This document shows, piece by piece, positions 15,860 through 24,970 of a DNA stretch of 64,000 bases. The stretch comes from Dactylosporangium sp. AC04546 (GTDB lineage: Bacteria > Actinomycetota > Actinomycetes > Mycobacteriales > Micromonosporaceae). A program made the translations under genes and the position numbers. The notes under the pieces are model-generated. The model was not told the DNA's origin. It did no database searches and worked only from the letters and a program-made list of their open reading frames with translations. How positions within the stretch are numbered: the stretch's first letter is position 1; the number at the start of each line of letters is the position of its first letter. The stretch covers positions 13,638-77,637 of the forward strand of contig NZ_JAHYSG010000056.1 of assembly GCF_022095675.1 (NCBI RefSeq). Reading direction: 5' to 3'.

Positions 15860-18264
15860 TCCGCCTCGCCCTGGGCACGCTGCGCACGCACCGCGCCGCC
15901 TACGCCGGGACGTTCTTCGCGGCGGTACTGGCGGTGGCCCTCCTCTGCGGCGCCGGCCAGCTGCTCGCGTCGGTGCTGACCGCCACGCCGCCCGCCGACC
16001 GGTTCGCCGCGGCCGACGCCGTTGTCTCCGGCGCGCGCGAGGTCAGCGTCACGACGACGAAGCACAAGAAGGACAAGGCCAAGACGAAGACCAAGACCGA
16101 GCGGCTGACCGGCGCCGGCACCCTGCCGGCCGGCCTGGCCGACCGGCTGCGCGCGGTGCCGGGCGTCACCGCCGTCGTCGCCGACACGGCGGCGCCGGTG
16201 CGGATCGCCACCCCGGACGGCCGGGCCGTGCTCGGCGCCGACGACGCGCCGGTCGTCGCGCACGGCTGGGCCTCGGCCGCGGTCACGCCCTTCACGCTGC
16301 GCTCCGGCCACGCGCCCGGGCCCGGCGAGGTGGTGCTGGACGCCGACCTGGCCGCCCGGGCCGGCGACACGCTCGTGCTGACGTCGCGCACCGGCGTCCG
16401 TACCGTCCGGGTCGCCGGGGTCGCGGTGCCGGCCGGCCGGGCCGCGCTGCCGGCCCAGGGCGCGCTGTTCCTGGCCGACGCGGACGTCGCCGCGGTCACC
16501 GGCCTGGCCGGCCCGACGGCGGTGGCGGTGTTCGGCTCCGGCTTCACGCTGCCGTCCGGGACCGGGCAGGTGCTGACCGGCGCCGACAAGGTGCGGGCCG
16601 ACCTGCCGGGCGCGCTGCCCGACTACATCGCGCCGATCTCGATCTTCGGGTTCGTCATCGGGCTCACCGGGTTCGCCGCCGTGTTCGTGCTCACCGGCAC
16701 CGTGACGCTCGGCGTGCGGCAGCGGCTGCGGGAGCTGGCCCTGCTGCGCACGGCCGGCGCGACGCCCGGCCAGCTGCGCCGGCTGCTGGGCCTGGAGAGC
16801 CTGCTGCTCGCCGGGCTGGCTTCTTTGGTCGGCGCCCCGCTGGGCATCCCGTTCGCGGCGGTGGTCGCCGCGCGGTTCCGGGCGCTCGGCGCGGTGCCGG
16901 CCCAGTTCGAGGTCCGGGTCAACGTGCTCGTCGTGCTGGGCGCCGTCGCCGCCGGGCTGCTCGTCGCGTACGCCGCGGCCCGCCTCGCCGGGCGCCGCGT
17001 GGTGCGGATCGCGCCCACCCAGGCCCTGGCCGAGACGGCGGTCGCCCCTGCCGGCGGGGTGGTGCCGCGGGTTCTCGCCGCGCTGGTGACCACGGCCGGC
17101 GCCGTCGCGGTGCTGACGTTCGTGCCGCTCGGCGGGCCGCTCGGGATGGGCATGAGCTTCGTGTCCACCGCGCTGCTGCTGTGCGCGGTCGCCGCGCTCG
17201 GGCCGCTCGTGGTCCGGCCGGTCACCGCCGTCGTGTCCCGCGTCCTCGGGATCGGCGGGGCGACCGGGCGGCTGGCCGCGATGGTGACCCGGGCCGAGAG
17301 CCGCCGGGTCGCCGCCGTCGCCGTGCCGCTCGTGCTGATGTTCGCCCTCAACGCCGTCATGCTGCTCAACGGCGCCCTGCTCACCGACCTGGCCGCCGCC
17401 GAGCAGGCCGCGCGGACGGCCGCGGCGACCGGGCGGGCGCCGGGCGGGATGCCGCTGGCCGAGGCGCGGAACGTGGTGACCGCTCCCGGCGTCACCGGCG
17501 CGGCGGTCACGCTGCCGACGCGGGCGATCGTCGTGCGGGACGGCAAGCCGGAGGACTACGCCGCCCAGGGCCTGCTGACACTGGGGGCCGAGCCGGTCCT
17601 CGACCTGGACGTCCGGGCCGGTGCGCTGGGCGGGGACGGGACCTTCGCGGCCAGCACCTACCTCGCGGACGGGTACGGCTGGCACGTCGGCGACACCGTC
17701 GCGGTCTGGCTGGCCGACGGCACCGAGGTCCCGCTGCGGCTGTCCGCCGTCTATGCCCGGGCCCGCGGCTTCGGCGACCTGGTCCTGCCGGCGGAGCTGG
17801 TGGCGGCCCACGACGCCGCCGGCCTGGTCGGCGCGGTCTGGCTGCGTGGTGCCGGCGGGTCGTCCGCCGCGGCCGTGGCCCCGGCCGCGGACTCGAACCA
17901 GCAGGGCGCCTGGGAGTTGATGGTGGTCGTTTCTCTGGGATTTACCGCGGTCGCTGTGGTCAACACCTTCGCGATGGCGGCGGCCGGGCGGCGGCGGGAG
18001 TTCGCCGACCTGCGGCTGGCCGGGGCGACCGCCGGGCAGCTGCACCGGCTGGCGGCGCGCGAGGCGCTCATCACGGTCGCCGTCGGGCTGCTGCTCGGTG
18101 CGCTGGTCACCGGCGTCGTGACCGGGGTGTTCAGCGTCGCGCAGGACGGCACGCTGCGGCTGTTCTCAGACCCCCGCACGTACCTCACCATGCTCGGCAC
18201 CGTCGGCGGCCTCGGCCTGCTGGCGGGCGTGCTGCCGACCCGGTTCGCCGTCCGGCCTCGTTGA
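15856..18264 (+). CDS. FtsX-like ABC permease
   Basis: An 802-residue permease with an N-terminal helix (~12-35), extracytoplasmic domain, FtsX block one at ~255-385 (PISIFGFVIGLTGFAAVFVLTGTVTLGVRQRLRELALLRTAGATPGQLRR) and block two at the C-terminus (LGFTAVAVVNTFAMAAAGRRREFADLRLAGATAGQL). An unusual lysine-rich patch, TTKHKKDKAKTKTKTE (~64-79), sits early in the extracytoplasmic part, out of keeping with the lysine-poor surroundings. It is coupled to the ATPase by ATGA overlap, and the downstream kinase begins 2 bases after its stop. Confidence 0.9.
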   Translation: MIRLALGTLRTHRAAYAGTFFAAVLAVALLCGAGQLLASVLTATPPADRFAAADAVVSGAREVSVTTTKHKKDKAKTKTKTERLTGAGTLPAGLADRLRAVPGVTAVVADTAAPVRIATPDGRAVLGADDAPVVAHGWASAAVTPFTLRSGHAPGPGEVVLDADLAARAGDTLVLTSRTGVRTVRVAGVAVPAGRAALPAQGALFLADADVAAVTGLAGPTAVAVFGSGFTLPSGTGQVLTGADKVRADLPGALPDYIAPISIFGFVIGLTGFAAVFVLTGTVTLGVRQRLRELALLRTAGATPGQLRRLLGLESLLLAGLASLVGAPLGIPFAAVVAARFRALGAVPAQFEVRVNVLVVLGAVAAGLLVAYAAARLAGRRVVRIAPTQALAETAVAPAGGVVPRVLAALVTTAGAVAVLTFVPLGGPLGMGMSFVSTALLLCAVAALGPLVVRPVTAVVSRVLGIGGATGRLAAMVTRAESRRVAAVAVPLVLMFALNAVMLLNGALLTDLAAAEQAARTAAATGRAPGGMPLAEARNVVTAPGVTGAAVTLPTRAIVVRDGKPEDYAAQGLLTLGAEPVLDLDVRAGALGGDGTFAASTYLADGYGWHVGDTVAVWLADGTEVPLRLSAVYARARGFGDLVLPAELVAAHDAAGLVGAVWLRGAGGSSAAAVAPAADSNQQGAWELMVVVSLGFTAVAVVNTFAMAAAGRRREFADLRLAGATAGQLHRLAAREALITVAVGLLLGALVTGVVTGVFSVAQDGTLRLFSDPRTYLTMLGTVGGLGLLAGVLPTRFAVRPR

Positions 18265-18266
18265 TC

Positions 18267-19550
18267 ATGGGTAGCATCGGGCGGGTGCTGCTCCGGACGG
18301 TCAAGGCCCTCGCCTACCTGGCCGGCGGCCTCGTCGCCGGGGTCGCCGGCCTGGTGTGGGCGGTGCTGAGCACGCTCGTCACCGCCGTCCTGTCGGTCAC
18401 CCAGCTCGGCGGCCCGGCGTTCCTCGGCGCCACCTGGGTGACCCGGCGGTTCGCCGGGCTGGAGCGCCGGCGGGCCGGCTGGGTGCTCGGCGCGCCGATC
18501 GGCTCGCCGTACGTCCCGGTGCGCGGGCGCGGCCTCCGCGAGCGGGTCCTCGCGACCGCCGCGCAGCCGGCGACCTGGCGGGACCTGGCCTGGCTGATCG
18601 CCCTGTTCCCGCTCGGCCTGGCCGGTGGCGTGGCCGCCGTCGTCGTCACCGCGGTCGACCTGGGCGCGATCCTGGCGCCGCTGTGGCTGTGGGCGGTACC
18701 GAACCCGCACGCGCCGTTCCCGGCCCGGCCGCTGATGACGACCGTGCCCGGGCGGTTCGCGCTGGTCCTGCTCGGGCTGGCGGTGCTGCCGCTCGCCGCC
18801 TGGTTCGTGCGGTGGCTGGCCGGCCTCGTCGCGGCTGCGGCGCGGACACTGCTGGCACCGGGCCTGCACCGGCGCCTCGTCGAGGAGACCGAGCGGCTCG
18901 CCGAGACCCGCCGCCGGGTGGTCGACGCCCAGGCCGCGGAGCTGCGCCGCATCGAACGCGACCTGCACGACGGGGCGCAGGCCCGGATCGTCGCGGCGGG
19001 GATGACCCTCGCCCTGGCCGCCCGCAAGCTGCGCACCGCGGCCGGCCCGTCCGCCGGCGGCGCTTCCGGCGGCGCTTCGGCCGGTTCGGATGTCGGGGCC
19101 GACATCGGGCTGGCGCGGCGGCAGCTCGACGAGGCCCTCGCGGAGCTGCGGCGGCTCGTCCGCGGCATCCACCCGCCGATCCTCACCGACCGCGGCCTGC
19201 ACGCGGCCGTCGCCGCGCTGGCCGGCGACAGCCCGCTCGACGTGACCGTCGACGGCGACACGGACCGGTACCCGGCCGCGGTCGAGTCGGCGGCCTACTT
19301 CGTCGTGGCCGAAGGCCTCGCCAACGCCGCCAAGCACTCGGCGGCGAGCCGCTGCACGGTCACCCTCGCCCGGGCTGGCGACGCCGTGCGGGTCCGCGTC
19401 GCCGACGACGGCCGCGGCGGCGCCGACCCGGCCGGGTCCGGCCTCGACGGCCTGCGGCGGCGGGTCGAGGCCCTCGACGGCACGCTCACCATCGACAGTC
19501 CACCGGGCGGCCCGACCGTCCTGCACGCGGAGTTCCCATGCGCATCGTGA
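18267..19550 (+). CDS. Sensor histidine kinase (HisKA_3)
   Basis: A 427-residue membrane kinase. Hydrophobic segments lie near 12-50, 105-140 and 165-195. The phosphoacceptor helix is ELRRIERDLHDGAQARIVAAGMTLALAARKL. A Gly/Ser/Ala-rich insert follows (GGASGGASAGSDVGAD), then HATPase motifs VVAEGLANAAKHSAAS and GSGLDGLRRRVEALDGTL. The RDLHDGAQ form is typical of actinobacterial NarL-system kinases. No Shine-Dalgarno is evident at ATG 18267, only 2 bases after the permease stop, so coupling is likely. It overlaps its response regulator by 13 bases. Confidence 0.9.
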   Translation: MGSIGRVLLRTVKALAYLAGGLVAGVAGLVWAVLSTLVTAVLSVTQLGGPAFLGATWVTRRFAGLERRRAGWVLGAPIGSPYVPVRGRGLRERVLATAAQPATWRDLAWLIALFPLGLAGGVAAVVVTAVDLGAILAPLWLWAVPNPHAPFPARPLMTTVPGRFALVLLGLAVLPLAAWFVRWLAGLVAAAARTLLAPGLHRRLVEETERLAETRRRVVDAQAAELRRIERDLHDGAQARIVAAGMTLALAARKLRTAAGPSAGGASGGASAGSDVGADIGLARRQLDEALAELRRLVRGIHPPILTDRGLHAAVAALAGDSPLDVTVDGDTDRYPAAVESAAYFVVAEGLANAAKHSAASRCTVTLARAGDAVRVRVADDGRGGADPAGSGLDGLRRRVEALDGTLTIDSPPGGPTVLHAEFPCAS

Positions 19551-20182
19551 TCGCCGAAGACCTGCTTCTGCTCCGCGAGGGCATGGTGCGGCTGCTGACC
19601 GACACCGGCCACACCGTGGTCGCCGCCGTCGCCGACGCGCCGGGCCTGCTCGCCGCGGTCGCCGCGCACCGGCCCGATCTGTCCATCGTGGACGTCCGGC
19701 TCCCGCCCGGGTTCCGCGACGAGGGGCTGCGGGCGGCGCTGGAGCTGCGGGCCGCCGCGCCGGACACGAAGGTGCTCATCGTGTCGCAGTACGTCGAGCG
19801 CGCCTACGCCGCCGAGCTGCTCGCCGACGGCCGGGGCGGCGTCGGCTACCTGCTGAAGGACCGGGTCACGGCGCTCGACGACTTCCTCGACGCGATCGAG
19901 CGGGTCGCCGCGGGCGGCACCGCCATGGACCCCGAGGTGGTCCGTCAGCTGTTCACCCGCGGCGCCCGCCACCACGGCGTCGAGGCGCTCACCGCCCGCG
20001 AGCGCGAGGTGCTCGACCTGATGGCGCAGGGCCTGTCCAACTCGGCGATCTGCGCCGCGCTGTTCCTCGCCCCGGTCTCCGTCGAGAAGCACATCACCAG
20101 CATCTTCGGAAAGCTGGACCTGCCACCGGCCGACGACACCAACCGCCGCGTGCGCGCCGTCCTGGCGTACCTCAACGGCTAG
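19538..20182 (+). CDS. NarL/LuxR-type response regulator
   Basis: A 214-residue regulator with receiver residues in VIAEDLLLLREGM, the phosphoacceptor in LSIVDVRLPPGF and Lys in YLLKDRVTALDDF. The LuxR HTH is LTAREREVLDLMAQGLSNSAICAALFLAPVSVEKHITSIFGKL. It ends the ABC-FtsX-kinase-regulator operon 15140-20182 and probably autoregulates it. The stop TAG overlaps the stop of the convergent aldo/keto reductase. Confidence 0.92.
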   Translation: MRIVIAEDLLLLREGMVRLLTDTGHTVVAAVADAPGLLAAVAAHRPDLSIVDVRLPPGFRDEGLRAALELRAAAPDTKVLIVSQYVERAYAAELLADGRGGVGYLLKDRVTALDDFLDAIERVAAGGTAMDPEVVRQLFTRGARHHGVEALTAREREVLDLMAQGLSNSAICAALFLAPVSVEKHITSIFGKLDLPPADDTNRRVRAVLAYLNG

Positions 20183-21000
20183 AACTCCTCCCACGTGGCC
20201 GGGTCCTGCTTGGGGGAGCGGCCCGAGTCGAGGGCGGTGACCGCGGCCACCTCGTCCGGGCTGAGCGTGAAGCCCTCGACGTCGAGGTTGAGCCGCTGGC
20301 GCTCGGCGTTGCCGGAGTGCGGTACCGCCGTGATGCCCCGCTCCAGCAGCCAGCGGAGCACGACCTGGGCGCCGGTCACGCCGTGCCGGGCGGCGATCTC
20401 CGTGACCACGCCGTGGTCGAGGATGCCGGTGTTGCGCTCCAGCGGGCTCCAGGCCTGCACGACCGTGCCCCGGCGCTGGACCGCCTCGACCATCTCGGTC
20501 CGCGCGAACGACGGCGAGACCTGGAGCTGGTCGACCGCCGGCTGGACGCCGGTCGCGGCGACGACCGCGTCGAGGTGCTCGGGCAGGAAGTTCGACACGC
20601 CGACCGAGCGGATCAGGCCCTCCTGCTGCAGCGCCACCATCTCCTCGTACGACTCGACGTACTTGCCGACCGCCGGCATCGGCCAGTGGATCAGGTACAG
20701 GTCGACATGGTCGAGGCCGAGGCGGGTCAGCGACGCCTCCAGGCCCGGCCGGGTGGCGGCGCGGCCCTGCTCGCTGCCCCGCAGCTTGGTCGTCACGAAG
20801 ATGTCGGCGCGGGGCAGGCCGCTCTCGCGCAGCGCGGCGCCGACCGCGTCCTCGTTGCCGTACGACGCGGCGGTGTCGATCAAGCGATAGCCGAGGTCCA
20901 GCGCTCGCAGTACCGCATCCGTGGCCGCGCGGCCCTTGAGCGGATAGGTGCCGTAACCCAGCGCGGGCATCTCGGCGCCGGAGTTCAGCGTGATCTTCAT
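20179..21000 (-). CDS. Aldo/keto reductase
   Basis: A 273-residue NADPH-dependent carbonyl reductase of the AKR5-like 2,5-diketo-D-gluconate reductase group. Motifs visible: GYRLIDTAASYGNEDAVG (catalytic D and Y), VTTKL (K), DLYLIHWPMP (H), SVGVSNF and the C-terminal cofactor motif AVPHSGNAERQRLNLDV. Canonical AKRs have IPKS at the latter position; here it is VPHS, a common actinobacterial variant. The ATG at 21000 is preferred because GGTGGAG lies just before it. Confidence 0.92.
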   Translation of the reverse strand: MKITLNSGAEMPALGYGTYPLKGRAATDAVLRALDLGYRLIDTAASYGNEDAVGAALRESGLPRADIFVTTKLRGSEQGRAATRPGLEASLTRLGLDHVDLYLIHWPMPAVGKYVESYEEMVALQQEGLIRSVGVSNFLPEHLDAVVAATGVQPAVDQLQVSPSFARTEMVEAVQRRGTVVQAWSPLERNTGILDHGVVTEIAARHGVTGAQVVLRWLLERGITAVPHSGNAERQRLNLDVEGFTLSPDEVAAVTALDSGRSPKQDPATWEEF

Positions 21001-21109
21001 GGGCTCCACCCTACGAGAGACATTTGCTTCAGATGGCGTTTGATGCGTCGATGTACTGGTGCAAGGTCAGCCGGACCGGGGTGGGCGCGCCGTGGAGCGA
21101 GATCGTGAC

Positions 21110-22630
21110 ATGGCGATGGCCGCCATCCGGTCCGTCTACCGGATCACGGGGCGCATCAACACCGGCGTCACGCTCGCCGAGACGCTGCAGCTCATCGTCG
21201 ATGCCGTGGTCGACGGCGTCGGCTTCGGCGTGGCCGTGGCGAACTACCTGCACCCGGACAAGGTCTACGAAGCGGTCGCGATCGCCGGGTCGGACGAGGC
21301 GCGCGACACGCTGCTCGGTGTGCGCTATCCGGCCGAGGAGCTCGACGGCTACCTGGAGCGGGCCGAGCGGTGGGGTCAGCTGCGGTACCTCCCCCAGGAG
21401 CGGTTCAGCGACGCCATCCCCTCGTGGGTCCCCGCGGAGGTCCCCGGCGCCACCGAGGGCGACGACGACGCCTGGCACCCGCTCGACGCCCTGTTCGCGC
21501 CGCTGCGGGCCCCCGACGGGCAGCTGGTGGGCATCCTCGGCGTCGACCTGCCGGCCGACGGGCGCAAGCCCGGCCCGCTGCAGCGCGAGCTGCTGGAGAT
21601 GCTCGCCGCGCAGGCCGGGATCGCGATCGACAACGCCAACCTGGTCGAGGCCCTGCGCCGCGAGCGCCGGCAGCTGGCCGCCAGTGAGGCCGCGTTCCGG
21701 CTCGCCTTCAACGGCGCCGGCACCGGCATGTGCATGATCGGGATGGCCGATGACCGGACCCGGCTGAACCGGGTCAACCCGGCCCTGTGCCAGCTCCTCG
21801 GGCGCGACGAGGACGTGCTGCTCAGCATGCGCTTCGCCGACCTCATCCACCCCGACGACGTCGACGAGGGCCGCGCGATCCTGGTCGACGCGTTCGGCGG
21901 CGCGCCCATGCACGACCACGAGCTGCGCTGCGTGCGCGGCGACGGCGAGGTCGTCTGGGTGTCGGCCACCGTCTCCGTGGTCGCCGGCCCGCCGCCGTTC
22001 GCGATCGCCCAGGTGCAGGACATCACCGGCCGGAAGGCGGCCGAGGCCGACCTGGTCCGCCGGGCCTCGCGCGATCCGCTGACCGGCCTGGTGAACCGCG
22101 AGGCGCTCGCCGCGCCGCTGGACGCCGCCGTCCGCCGGGCGGCCGGCGGCGGTGAGACCAGTGCGCTGCTGTTCTGCGACCTCGACGACTTCAAGGTCGT
22201 CAACGACACGTTCGGCCACGACGCCGGCGACGCGGTGCTCGTCGCGGTCGCCCAGCGGCTGGGGTCGCTGGTCCGCCCGACCGACACGGTGGCCCGCCTC
22301 GGCGGCGACGAGTTCGTGATCCTCACCGAGGACGTGCCCGCCGACGACCTGGCCGCGCTGGTCGACCGGGTCGAGCGCGCGGTGTCCGCGCCGATCGGTC
22401 ACGAAGGTCACGCTCTGCGCGTGCGGGTCAGCGTCGGCGTGGCCGTGATCGATGCCACGATTTCCGATGCCGGAGCGGCCCTGCGCGCCGCCGACCGGGC
22501 GATGTACCTGGTCAAGGGCCATCGACACGCCTCCGGGGTGACCGGCCGGGTGACAGCGTTCGGTGAGCATGCGGGTGCGCCGGGTGGGATCCCGTTGCTG
22601 CGGTTGGCCGGGCCGGATAACGGCCAGTAG
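21110..22630 (+). CDS. GAF-PAS-GGDEF diguanylate cyclase
   Basis: A 506-residue cytoplasmic signalling protein. A GAF-like domain covers ~15-190, a PAS domain ~195-320 (AFRLAFNGAGTGMCMIGM to VQDITGRKAAEADL) and GGDEF ~330-490. The active-site motif is intact (RLGGDEFVIL, residues 398-402 for GGDEF) and an RPTD motif five residues upstream fits the inhibitory RxxD I-site. It should make c-di-GMP and be product-inhibited. No EAL domain is present. GGAG lies ~10 bases before ATG 21110. It is divergent from the aldo/keto reductase. Confidence 0.92.
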   Translation: MAMAAIRSVYRITGRINTGVTLAETLQLIVDAVVDGVGFGVAVANYLHPDKVYEAVAIAGSDEARDTLLGVRYPAEELDGYLERAERWGQLRYLPQERFSDAIPSWVPAEVPGATEGDDDAWHPLDALFAPLRAPDGQLVGILGVDLPADGRKPGPLQRELLEMLAAQAGIAIDNANLVEALRRERRQLAASEAAFRLAFNGAGTGMCMIGMADDRTRLNRVNPALCQLLGRDEDVLLSMRFADLIHPDDVDEGRAILVDAFGGAPMHDHELRCVRGDGEVVWVSATVSVVAGPPPFAIAQVQDITGRKAAEADLVRRASRDPLTGLVNREALAAPLDAAVRRAAGGGETSALLFCDLDDFKVVNDTFGHDAGDAVLVAVAQRLGSLVRPTDTVARLGGDEFVILTEDVPADDLAALVDRVERAVSAPIGHEGHALRVRVSVGVAVIDATISDAGAALRAADRAMYLVKGHRHASGVTGRVTAFGEHAGAPGGIPLLRLAGPDNGQ

Positions 22631-22697
22631 TGTCGGGTCGTCTGCTCCGGTCGACGGGCGCCGTGTTGGTGCCGCCGGGCAGGCGCCGTCGAGTCGC

Positions 22698-22830
22698 GAC
22701 CCGTTCGCGAGCCGGGGACCCAGGTAGTTCTGGGGTGTATCCGCGCGCCGGCCTCCCAGCCGGCCCGTGGTAGGGCGAATCCTCCCGCCCGAACCCGTCA
22801 GCTAACCCGGTAGGCGGCCTCGGAAGGAGT
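22698..22830 (+). promoter_or_regulatory. ydaO/yuaA c-di-AMP riboswitch
   Basis: The RNA reads as a ydaO/yuaA aptamer. GAGCCGGGGACCCAGG is followed by CTGGGGTGTATCC, then GTGGTAGGGCGAATCC, CCCGAACCCGTCAGCTAACC, GGTAGGC and the closing GGAAGGAG. These are the conserved blocks of the family, in order. In actinobacteria this riboswitch precedes cell-wall hydrolase and resuscitation-factor genes, and here it precedes a secreted lysozyme-like protein starting at 23010. The 180 bases between hold short hairpins without a U-tract, so the expression platform is not obvious. Confidence 0.93.
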
Positions 22831-23009
22831 TCAGGCTCGTGCGTCAGCATGCTGGTTCAGATGCTTCCCCGACGGCCGTCCGCCGTCCACCCATTCGACG
22901 GGTGAGCCCCGCCTAGCGGCTCCTGTTTCGCGATTTCGCGCGGCACCTTGCTCCACGGTGCCGTGCCGATGACTCCTGCGCTCATTCGTCTGTTGAGGGA
23001 AGCGTTTCC

Positions 23010-23729
23010 GTGAGAGTTCTGCCACGTCAGTTCCATCCACGTCATCGCCGGGCCGGGCTGGCCGTCAGGGCCGGCGCCGCCTCGATCGCCGCGCTGTCCG
23101 TCACCATGCTGACGGCCGGCTCCGGAGCGTCCACTTTGGACAGCCGCTTCGTGGCGCTGCCGGCGTACGCCGCCTACGAGGCGCCGCCGGCCGCCGTGCC
23201 CACCATCCCACCGACCGTCCCGCCGGCCGTCCCGCCAACCGTCCCGCCAGCCACGCCGCCGGCCTCGGTCCCGCCCGCCGCCGCGCCGGCCAAGCCGCAG
23301 CCGGTCGCCGGCCTCGACCAGCGCCAGATGGACAACGCCGCGACCATCGTGCGCCAGGGTCGCGCCCAGGGCATGCCGCAGCGCGCCCTCGTCGTCGCGG
23401 TCGCGACGGCGATGCAGGAGAGCGACCTGTACAACGTCGCGAGCAAGGCCGTGCCCTCGTCGCTGCAGCTGCCGCACGAGGGCCTGTCGACCGACCATGA
23501 CTCGGTCGGCCTGTTCCAGCAGCGGGCCAGCCAGGGCTGGGGCACCGTGCCGCAGCTCATGGATCCGGCCCACTCGGCGATGCTGTTCTACAGCGCGCTG
23601 GCGCAGGTCCGGGGCTGGGAGCGCATGAGCGTGACGGCCGCGGCCCAGGCGGTGCAGAAGTCGGCCTTCCCCAGCGCCTACCAGAAGCACGCGGCGAAGG
23701 CCGAGCAGATCGTGGCCGCCCTGTCGTAG
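23010..23729 (+). CDS. Secreted lysozyme-like cell-wall hydrolase candidate
   Basis: A 239-residue exported protein. A basic N-terminus and hydrophobic segment (~18-38) form a signal peptide. A Pro/Val/Ala-rich linker of tandem VPP units follows (~60-95). The C-terminal domain (~105-239) contains VVAVATAMQESDLYNVASKA, SVGLFQQRASQGWGT and FYSALAQVRGWERMSVTAAAQAVQKSAFP. This is the pattern of a lysozyme-like domain that in Micromonosporaceae is often found with M23 peptidases; the Glu in QES would be catalytic. The GTG start has AGGGA upstream. Placement under a c-di-AMP riboswitch supports a role in wall remodelling. Enzymatic activity is inferred. Confidence 0.75.
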   Translation: MRVLPRQFHPRHRRAGLAVRAGAASIAALSVTMLTAGSGASTLDSRFVALPAYAAYEAPPAAVPTIPPTVPPAVPPTVPPATPPASVPPAAAPAKPQPVAGLDQRQMDNAATIVRQGRAQGMPQRALVVAVATAMQESDLYNVASKAVPSSLQLPHEGLSTDHDSVGLFQQRASQGWGTVPQLMDPAHSAMLFYSALAQVRGWERMSVTAAAQAVQKSAFPSAYQKHAAKAEQIVAALS

Positions 23730-23736
23730 CGGACAG

Positions 23737-24801
23737 TCAGGTCGAGTGGCGGGTGGCGCGGCGGGCCAGCGCCACCAGCTCGGCCACCGCCGACGCCGAC
23801 GGCGTGGCCAGGTCCAGGGCGAGCAGCGCCTGGGCCAGCAGATCGTCGGCCTGCTGGCGGCACCAGGCCCGGGCGCCCGACTGCTCGATGGCCTTCGCCG
23901 CCCGCTCCAGGTCGGCGTCGGTGAGGCGGCCCTTGCTCGTGAGCACCTCCGCGACCTCGGTCGCGCCCGCGGCCAGGGCCGCCGCGACCGGGAGGGAACG
24001 GCGGCGCCGGCGCAGGTCGGCGTAGAGCGGGCGGCCCGTCTCGGCCGGATCGCCCCAGATGCCGGTGAGGTCCTCGGTGAACTGGACGGCCAGGCCGAGC
24101 CGGACGCCGAACAGGCGCAGCTGGTCGACCTGGGCCAGGCTGCCGCCACCGGCCCGGGCGCCCAGCGCGCACGCGCAGCCGAAGACGGCCCCGGCGCGCT
24201 GCTCGGCCGAGCTCAGGCAGTCGCGGAGCAGGTCGCTGCCGGCCGTCGGGCCGCTGCCGAGGGCGAGCGCGGTGTGCTGGCCGTGCAGGAGCTGCTGGAC
24301 GGTGTCGCCGAGGATGCGGACCGTGGCGCTGCCGGCGGCCGGGGCGGCGCGGTCGTGGGTCGGCTGGCGGAACGGGCCCGGCGCGCCGCGGGCCGGGGAG
24401 CCGGTGCCGGCGACGTCGAACGCGAGGGCGAGTAGCGCCTCGGCGCCGAGCGCCGCCCGCTGGGCGCCGAAGACGCTCCACGCGGTCGGGCGCTTCCGGC
24501 GGGACAGGTCGCCGTCGTAGAGGTCGCGGCGGATGGCCGCCCAGTGGTACACGAGCTCGATCATGACCGCCGCGGGCACCGCGTCGTGCGGGTCGCCGCC
24601 CACGGCGTCGGCGCTGACCAGCGTGAGGGCCGAGCGCTCGTGCGCCCCGTGGCCCCGCGGGCCGTCGGACCAGCCGAGCTGGAGCTCCGCGATCTCGCGG
24701 GACGGCTCGGGCAGCCGGCCCACCGCGGCGTGCAGGGCCGGGTCCACCAAGAGGCCGGCCCAGCCGAGGACGTCGTCCGCGTTGCGCAACACGATGACCA
24801 T
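23737..24801 (-). CDS. Polyprenyl synthetase homologue with degenerate Asp-rich motifs
   Basis: A 354-residue protein of the isoprenyl diphosphate synthase fold. Framework motifs are present: DGDLSRRKRPTAWSVFGAQRAAL (~97-118), AEALLALAFDV and GDPAETGRPLYADLRRRRRSLPVAAAL (~250-275). The first Asp-rich motif, normally DDxxD, reads RRDLYD at 91-96, so the first Asp is replaced by Arg. The second reads EDLTGIWGD at 243-251. Mg-diphosphate binding may therefore be impaired. It may be inactive, or a regulatory subunit of a heteromeric synthase. No other terpenoid gene is next to it. Confidence 0.85.
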   Translation of the reverse strand: MVIVLRNADDVLGWAGLLVDPALHAAVGRLPEPSREIAELQLGWSDGPRGHGAHERSALTLVSADAVGGDPHDAVPAAVMIELVYHWAAIRRDLYDGDLSRRKRPTAWSVFGAQRAALGAEALLALAFDVAGTGSPARGAPGPFRQPTHDRAAPAAGSATVRILGDTVQQLLHGQHTALALGSGPTAGSDLLRDCLSSAEQRAGAVFGCACALGARAGGGSLAQVDQLRLFGVRLGLAVQFTEDLTGIWGDPAETGRPLYADLRRRRRSLPVAAALAAGATEVAEVLTSKGRLTDADLERAAKAIEQSGARAWCRQQADDLLAQALLALDLATPSASAVAELVALARRATRHST

Positions 24802-24970
24802 CAGCCGGCTCGCACCCCCATCGGCTCGGTTCAGGACCCGGTCAAGTATGCCGGTGCGGGTGCCTCGCCGTACCCGAAACGGCCGGTGTGGCGCCGGTGC
24901 TTGTCGTCCGGGCTCGTGCGTGTCGCGCGGCGCTCGGCGTGTCGGGGCGTTACGGCGGAATCGTCGTCCA

